Assembly (NCBI GenBank): GCA_031772625.1
Contig: CM062819.1
Span: forward strand, 1,234,876,955-1,234,940,954
Source of the DNA: Pinus tabuliformis
Taxonomy: Eukaryota > Streptophyta > Pinopsida > Pinales > Pinaceae
Length of the DNA stretch: 64,000 bases
Direction of reading: 5' to 3'
Below are positions 59,601 to 64,000 of this stretch, piece after piece. Numbering within the stretch: the first letter of the stretch is position 1; every line of letters begins with the position of its first letter. Made by a program: the position numbers and the translations under genes. The notes under the pieces are model-generated. The model did no database searches. It saw nothing but the letters and a program-made list of their open reading frames with translations, and was not told the origin of the DNA.

Positions 59601-60577
59601 ATATCAAGAATACTGAGGAGCAGCTTGGCAAACTTGATCCTAGAGCAGATGAAGGTATTCTTCTTGGCTACTCTCCACATAGCAAAGCATACAAATGCTA
59701 CAATAAAAGACTTGGCAGAATTGTTGACAGCATTGATGTAGTGGTTGATGAGAAGGGATACATTCCTAGGCAAATACATCGTGAAGACATCGAAGAAGAT
59801 GAAAGCTACCCTCAAAGACAGAATGATGAAGAAGAAGAACCGCAAGAACAATCTCAAGAAGAACCTCACGAAGAAGCAGAAGAACGAACAAGAATAGAAG
59901 AAAAGACTCCATCCAGATATGTTCAAAAGAACCATCCAGAATCTCAGATCATGGGACAGAAAGAAGCAGGTATACAAACTAGAAGAACAGTTGCAGAAGC
60001 TTCAAGTTATTTGGCATTACTCTCCTCTACTGAACCACAAAATGTGAAAGAGGCATGCAAAGATGAATGTTGGGTGAAAGCAATGGATGAAGAACTTGAG
60101 CAAATCGAAAAGAACAACACTTGGGAGCTGGTTCCTAGACCAAAGGATAAGAATGTTATCGGAACAAAATGGGTCTTCAAAAATAAATTGAATGAAAATG
60201 GAGAAGTAATTAGAAACAAAGCCAGACTTGTTTGTAAAGGGTATGCACAGCAAGAAGGAATAGACTTTGAAGAAATTTTTGCTCCTGTTGCAAGACTTGA
60301 GGCCATCCGAATGTTCCTTGCTCTCTCAAGTTCTCAGAATTTCAAAGTATTTCAAATGGACGTAAAATCAGCCTTTCTGAATGGAGACTTGGAAGAAGAA
60401 GTGTACATTGAACAGCCAGATGGGTTCATTCTTGGAAATGATCCAAATCTTGTATGCCGATTGAAAAAGGCTCTCTATGGTCTCAAACAAGCCCAAGGGC
60501 TTGGTACTACCGGTTGGACAAATATCTTCATCAACAAGGTTTTTCAAAAGGTTCAGCAGATAGCAATCTATATATAA
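56684..60577 (+). CDS. Copia gag-pol polyprotein (frameshifted in RT)
   Basis: One frame of 1297 codons starting 45 bases after the primer site. UBN2-type gag occupies residues about 1-240. Zinc knuckles are [14 protein letters not shown] (about 253), [14 protein letters not shown] (about 502) and [14 protein letters not shown] (about 551), with an acidic coiled coil between the first two. Protease shows DSG in [11 protein letters not shown] (about 613). Integrase has HRRLGH and CRSC (about 740-775), then the D, D, E residues at about 802, 865 and 902. Reverse transcriptase starts near 1147 ([10 protein letters not shown]). A missing C at 60492-60494 shifts the frame, so the last 28 residues are out of frame. 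Confidence 0.96.
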   Translation: MSNYEREASIRPPVFDGTNFNYWKVRVTAYLQSLGTEVWDIVETGYDFPSATPTDPAEKKKYETNAKAVSTLLGSISQTEFMKVMHFKSAKEIWDKMITSYEGDEQVKQAKLQTLRIQYETLKMYNDESVANYFLRVDEIVNCMKNLGEEVKESIVVQKILRSLSPKFESKVSAIEEKENLRVLTMSQLHGILTAYEMRKGGPSDRREAAFKASGKEDYYEASHDPEEEEEESNFVRNLQRGSGRFRGKLPFKCFACGRVGHYAAKCSYKDKGKEPVRWNKKQSANKKSYYTHEDSDGLSNSDEDEQGNKYRLLMAFEDDDYEDAVDVDNLYDEITRLKRCIEEKNMIIDTLQFQIDEKEKHLEKLEGEIVGLRKEIEKTKTINLKFVKGSETLDEIISVQRSPLNKTGLGYNGETSQASTSKSYLDAARRNEQEHKEDHQAKQGQMSNRNYQGQSSLRVNKSHNQPQVKSSQFGSRIDENRNYNQLAGRSNNRRSFFNGQCFSCHNFGHKAAQCVAYKTIMTREAQKQRSMTGIAKRTYNNFSALENEVECSICNNFGHEDFECRSRFPERKVQEQKKEQASGTKTWRIKEPQTERCGIAFYAEGQENLWYIDSGCSKHMTGDKEKLESYSNLEKGKKVSFGNDTPATIKGKGIAPLKEDVKAGNVLFVDGLKHNLLSVSQMCDQRTEVIFRSNGCLVRDLDTGKTVLKGKRTPNNLYIFDEGQQQCYLSKDEEHWLWHRRLGHLIFSQIRKACKYQAVRDLPDIKIPDNTICRSCQFGKQTRTNFPEKEGSASMPLELVHTDVCGPFRKRTPRGEEYLILFIDDFSRFVWLGLMKHKDEAFEKFKSFKALVENESGHKIKCLRSDRGGEFTSNEFFDFCDEHGIRREFSTARTPQQNGVVERMNRTIQQMARAMLDESGTPATFWGEAAHAAVIILNKTNVRVNNTQTPHELWSGKTPSVKHFKIFGSKCYIKNTEEQLGKLDPRADEGILLGYSPHSKAYKCYNKRLGRIVDSIDVVVDEKGYIPRQIHREDIEEDESYPQRQNDEEEEPQEQSQEEPHEEAEERTRIEEKTPSRYVQKNHPESQIMGQKEAGIQTRRTVAEASSYLALLSSTEPQNVKEACKDECWVKAMDEELEQIEKNNTWELVPRPKDKNVIGTKWVFKNKLNENGEVIRNKARLVCKGYAQQEGIDFEEIFAPVARLEAIRMFLALSSSQNFKVFQMDVKSAFLNGDLEEEVYIEQPDGFILGNDPNLVCRLKKALYGLKQAQGLGTTGWTNIFINKVFQKVQQIAIYI

Positions 60578-61569
60578 AAATTGAAAATGACAAATTGCTA
60601 ATACTTGTTGTGTATGTAGATGACATTATTTTTGGCAGCAATGAAGAAGCTATGAGTCAAAGCTTTGCCTCAGTCATGCAGAAAGAATTTGAAATGTCCT
60701 TGCTAGGAGAACTGACATACTTTCTTGGTTTGCAAATCCAACAAAAGGAAGGAGGAATCCTTTTATCTCAAACCAAGTATCTCAAGCAGATTTTGAAGAA
60801 ATATGGCATGGAAGATGCAAAACCAGTATGTACGCCCATGGTCACAGGATGTAGTCTCAGTGCAAATGATGAGTCTGCAGCAGTACATCAACCAACCTAC
60901 AGATCTATGATTGGAAGTTTACTATATTTAACAGGTACCCGACCAGACATCATGCATGCAGTTGGAATAGTTGGAAGATTTCAGGCAAATCCAAAGGAGA
61001 CTCATCTTCAAGCAGTGAAGAGAATTTTCAAATATCTTCAAGGGACTCAAAATTATGGCTTATGGTATCCTAGAGATACAGATCTCACTCTTCATGCTTA
61101 TACAGATGCAGATTGGGCCGGAAGCGTGGATGACAGGAAAAGCACAAGTGGTGGTGCGTTCTTTATGGGTTCCAGACTGGTATCTTGGTTCAGCAAGAAA
61201 CAGAGTTCAATTGCCTTGTCTACAGCTGAAGCAGAATATGTTGCTGCTGCATCTTGTTGCACCCAACTCCTTTGGATGATGCAGACTTTGCAGGATTATC
61301 AAATCACTTGTACACCTCCAATCCCTATCTTATGTGACAACACAAGTGCAATCAGCATCTCAAAGAATCCGGTTATGCATTCAAAAACCAAGCACATACC
61401 AATCAAGTACCATTTTCTCCGGGAACAAGTACTTGAACAGAAGGTCAAGTTGGAGTATGTTCCTTCGAAGGAACAAGTTGCTGATATTTTCACCAAACCG
61501 TTGCCCAGGGACACTTTTGAATACCTCAGGCAAAAGCTGGGGGTTGTTGATGCATCATCCTATTGTTGA
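60493..61569 (+). pseudogene. Copia pol, 3' part: RT catalytic half and RNase H
   Basis: In the +1 frame from [17 protein letters not shown]. The catalytic box YVDDIIFGS is at about 60613. RNase H starts with DADWAGSVDDRKSTSGG (about 61105) and includes STAEAEYVA, LCDNTSAI and HIPIKYHF. The end reads ADIFTKPLPRDTF, usual for copia pol. All catalytic motifs look intact. It can be translated only if the upstream 1-base deletion is bypassed or is a sequence error. An in-frame ATG exists at 60454, but a separate protein is unlikely. Confidence 0.93.
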
Positions 61570-61804
61570 TCATCTTCCTATTGGTGGTATAGGCTCAGGG
61601 GGAGCACATAATGCATTGTTGGCATTATGGAGAAGGAGATCTTGGAAATAGCTGCAATATGTCTCTATCTCCTTCATGATGGATTTCTGGTTACAGATCT
61701 GGAGAAGCATGAGCATAGGGGGAGCATACCCTTTGCCCTTGATGTCAAAGGGGGAGAATGAAGCTGAAGTTTATATGGTTGCCATCAAGTCCAAAGGGGG
61801 AGAT
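61570..61804 (+). other. 3' untranslated segment with polypurine tract
   Basis: The tract AAAGGGGGAGAT at 61793-61804 directly precedes the 3' LTR. Similar GGGGGAG motifs occur at about 61598, 61718 and 61749. TGTTGGCATTATG at 61617-61629 repeats the first 13 bases of the LTR. Confidence 0.85.
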
Positions 61805-63006
61805 TGTTGGCATTATGATTCAGGTGTTGTCCTTGATGGCAAACCCATTCAGGTGATAAATCAAGAAGGACGCAGGAAATATGTTCAGCAAGTGCGTCCC
61901 CGCAGGCATACCATGCAGAACCCGCGTCCAGGGACGCAGGCCAGCCGTTCAGGAGGTGCGTCCTCCCAGTGCACACATTTCAAGGCAGAGAAAAGCACGT
62001 GGGGGTTTCTTGTGTGGTATCTAGCCGACGGTTTTGTGTTTCTATGGTGTCGGCTCGTGATATTGTTCCATGTTTTGGGGAGAAGCTTGCCTATATAAAG
62101 CAGAGGAATTCATTTGGATTAAGCATCATCTTGGTTGAATATCTCTTGGTGAGATCTAGTCCAGATCTATAAGGGCGAATCTTCTAATGGACTATGATCT
62201 TTATGGCGCATGATCAGATCTGTGGATCTGAGAGTTTGGGTTGGTTCTGAAGTCCTCATATTTCTTATATCTGAAGGGACGCAAGTTCAGTGAAGGGCAA
62301 GTGCGCAGGGACGCAGTACAGTAAAGGCTCAGGTGCGTCTCTGAGGCAAAGGACGCGGCGCGACTGTGTTATTGGGTGCGTCTCTGAAGCGAAAGACGCG
62401 GCGCGATAGTTATGCTGAGTGCGTTGGTCGCAGCAAAGCATAGAGGAACAGTGCGTCTGCACGCAGAACAGCAGAAGGTAGACTGCGTCCAGTCGCAGGC
62501 CACAGAAAGAAAATATGCGTCCCTGTCTTAAGATGATCTGTTGACTGTATATTTCTGTTCATAAAGTGTTCTGGGTTGTTTCTGTAATTATTGATCTGAT
62601 ATCTGTAGTAGACTGTATCTGTTGTATACTTGTTGATCATTTGATTCTTCATGAAAAGATGTAGGGGGTTGTAGCTCCCTTCCAGGAGAGACTGGAAAAC
62701 GAGAGAGAGTTGTAGCTCTCTGCAGGTTGCAGCCTGCGTGCTGGTAAAGGACTGCACCAGTACAAAATCATTGTAAAAAGAATTTCTTGAAAGAAGATAG
62801 AGACATATTGCAGCAGGTGGTTTTCTCCCACATTGGGTTTCCACCTTACATCTTGTGTTCTTTGGTGTGACTGTCTATTTTCTTTATTCATGCTCATTGT
62901 TTTATGGTACTGATATGCAAGAATAATTCAAAAGATCAAATAAGGAAGATTTGGTAAATTGCTAGATAATACTGATTCACCCCCCCTCTCAGTATTATTT
63001 CCAACA
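61805..63006 (+). repeat. 3' LTR of young copia element
   Basis: 1202 bp, 99.5% like the 5' LTR. A G-box, TATA box and CpG motif array are all conserved. Confidence 0.96.
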
Positions 63007-63011
63007 TCTAT

Positions 63012-63420
63012 GACATCATTTTTTTTGGCTTCCTCTAACGCATTAGAGAAATTTTAAGGTTTAAAATGGCCCTCCTAAGGAATATTATAAAATAATAGTG
63101 GAAATAATAAAATAAGATTAGATTACATCATTAAATTTTAGAGGGTAAACAGAAAAACTATTTTTCAACTTATCTCCCTATGGTTTACTCAAATTCCGAG
63201 CAGGAGCACTCGTTTGATGCATAATTTAATTCCTCATCTAAGTATTACCCATGTTGCATACTTTCGATGGATCCTGCTACACAAAAAATGAGAAATACAT
63301 GAAAAATGTGATTGCTCTGTTTATCCATGTTGTCCCCCTTGCATGGAGGAACCATGATTCATTGTTATTCAATTGTAGGGTGTGAGGAAAGTGGCTAATC
63401 CATACATATGACTGAAGAAA
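63012..63420. other. Unassigned AT-rich DNA
   Basis: No recognisable coding content before the copia remnant. Confidence 0.4.
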
Positions 63421-63715
63421 GGAGAACATTGTTGACTCTAAATGAAAACAAATATGGAAATGTCACTTTTGGCAATAATGCAACAACGAAAATAATGGGA
63501 AAAGTTACAATAAGCTTGAATAATGGCAGAGATAAGGAATAATATGTATTGTTTGTAGATGGACTGAAGCATAACTTGTTGAGCATGATTCATATTTGTG
63601 ACAAAGAATAATGGTGTCATATTTAGTTCTCAGGAATGTGAAATAATGCCAACTACAATAGGAAAGATATTGGCCAAGGGAATCTGAACAAAAAACAATG
63701 TATATGCTCTAAAGG
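63421..63715 (+). pseudogene. Copia protease/integrase-linker remnant
   Basis: Broken translation reads TFGNNATTKIMGKVTISLNN and [13 protein letters not shown], the protease tail and linker seen in copia pol (compare [16 protein letters not shown] in the young element). Stops interrupt it at least three times. No catalytic DSG or integrase core remains. Confidence 0.8.
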
Positions 63716-63723
63716 ATGATAGG

Positions 63724-63960
63724 TCCATAATGATTTCTCCTTCTTCATTATTTTATCACTTCTGGTGGAGAAATATTCTCTCTTGGATCTAGATGTCAAA
63801 TCAACATTAAGATTCCCACATCACCACTCCCATGGTTGTTAGATGCAAGGATGATTTCTCCACTCCATAATGGTTTCTCCTCTAGTATTTTATCACTTCT
63901 GGTGGAGACATCTCTCATTTCTCGACATGTTAGGTCAAAATTAATATTCCCACAACAACA
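63724..63960. repeat. Imperfect direct repeat, period about 141 bp
   Basis: CCATAATGATTTCTCC near 63724 and CCATAATGGTTTCTCC near 63865 each lead into TTTTATCACTTCTGGTGGAG and a later TATTCCCACA-like segment. Confidence 0.65.
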
Positions 63961-64000
63961 CTCAATCAAGGCTATTAAAATAGTTTTAAATTGGCCATTT

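Larger units (their letters stand above)
55426..63006 (+). mobile_element. Young Ty1/copia retrotransposon, nearly intact
   Basis: LTRs of 1199 and 1202 bp (TGTTGG...CCAACA), a perfect TCTAT target duplication (55421-55425 and 63007-63011), a perfect tRNA-Met primer site and a polypurine tract frame a complete gag-pol. The LTRs differ by about six substitutions and one 3-bp indel, about 0.5%. Domain order is gag, protease, integrase, reverse transcriptase, RNase H, as in copia. Only one base deletion breaks pol. Confidence 0.97.

Noticed and set aside
59441..59977. 178-codon minus-strand ORF
   Set aside because: It lies wholly antisense to the copia integrase and RT linker; a low-complexity FF-rich translation shows it is a shadow of the sense frame.
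1..64000. Host protein-coding gene or tandemly arrayed host RNA genes
   Set aside because: No exon-like series, host domain or conserved RNA motif was found in either strand; all strong coding signals belong to transposable elements.

Overview
The window is plant nuclear DNA made almost entirely of transposable elements. No host gene, rRNA or tRNA gene could be supported. The elements are typical of a large, repeat-rich seed-plant genome: an L1-type LINE, Ty3/gypsy and Ty1/copia LTR elements with initiator-tRNA-Met primer sites, a long-LTR gypsy-like element with a tRNA-Asp-like primer site, and hAT-like MITEs. A gymnosperm (conifer-like) source is my best guess. It rests on the heavy nesting of old long-LTR elements and on a hammerhead/Penelope-like motif; Penelope-like elements are known in conifers. 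It is not proven.

Layout. 1-5620: minus-strand LINE cut by the window edge, with ORF1 open and ORF2 broken. 5621-8233: AT-rich DNA with small tandem repeats. 8234-9433: an old LTR plus primer site, split by an 822-bp near-palindrome (8309-9130) carrying a hammerhead-like core. 10907-34227: one degenerate plus-strand Ty3/gypsy element. Its gag is split by a whole minus-strand Ty3/gypsy element (12715-22957), and its pol is split twice by members of one long TG...CA family (24831-28480 and 29137-31892). The 5-bp target duplications can be read for all three insertions. 36940-45187: a minus-strand copia-type element that keeps gag and part of protease but lacks the rest of pol. 46336-46660: an LTR fragment. 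47065-54081: a long-LTR element with no pol. 55426-63006: a young copia element with perfect target duplication, 0.5% LTR divergence and one base deletion in pol. 63012-64000: a copia remnant.

How the parts relate. The deleted copia element (36940-45187) and the young copia element (55426-63006) share LTR ends, primer site, leader and polypurine-tract sequence. This makes them a plausible non-autonomous/autonomous pair. The two long TG...CA insertions look like solo LTRs. Both carry a minus-strand coiled-coil reading frame whose conserved residues differ mostly at silent positions. This LTR-borne ORF is the best candidate for something undescribed. CpG-rich short motif arrays near the predicted transcription starts recur in two unrelated element families.
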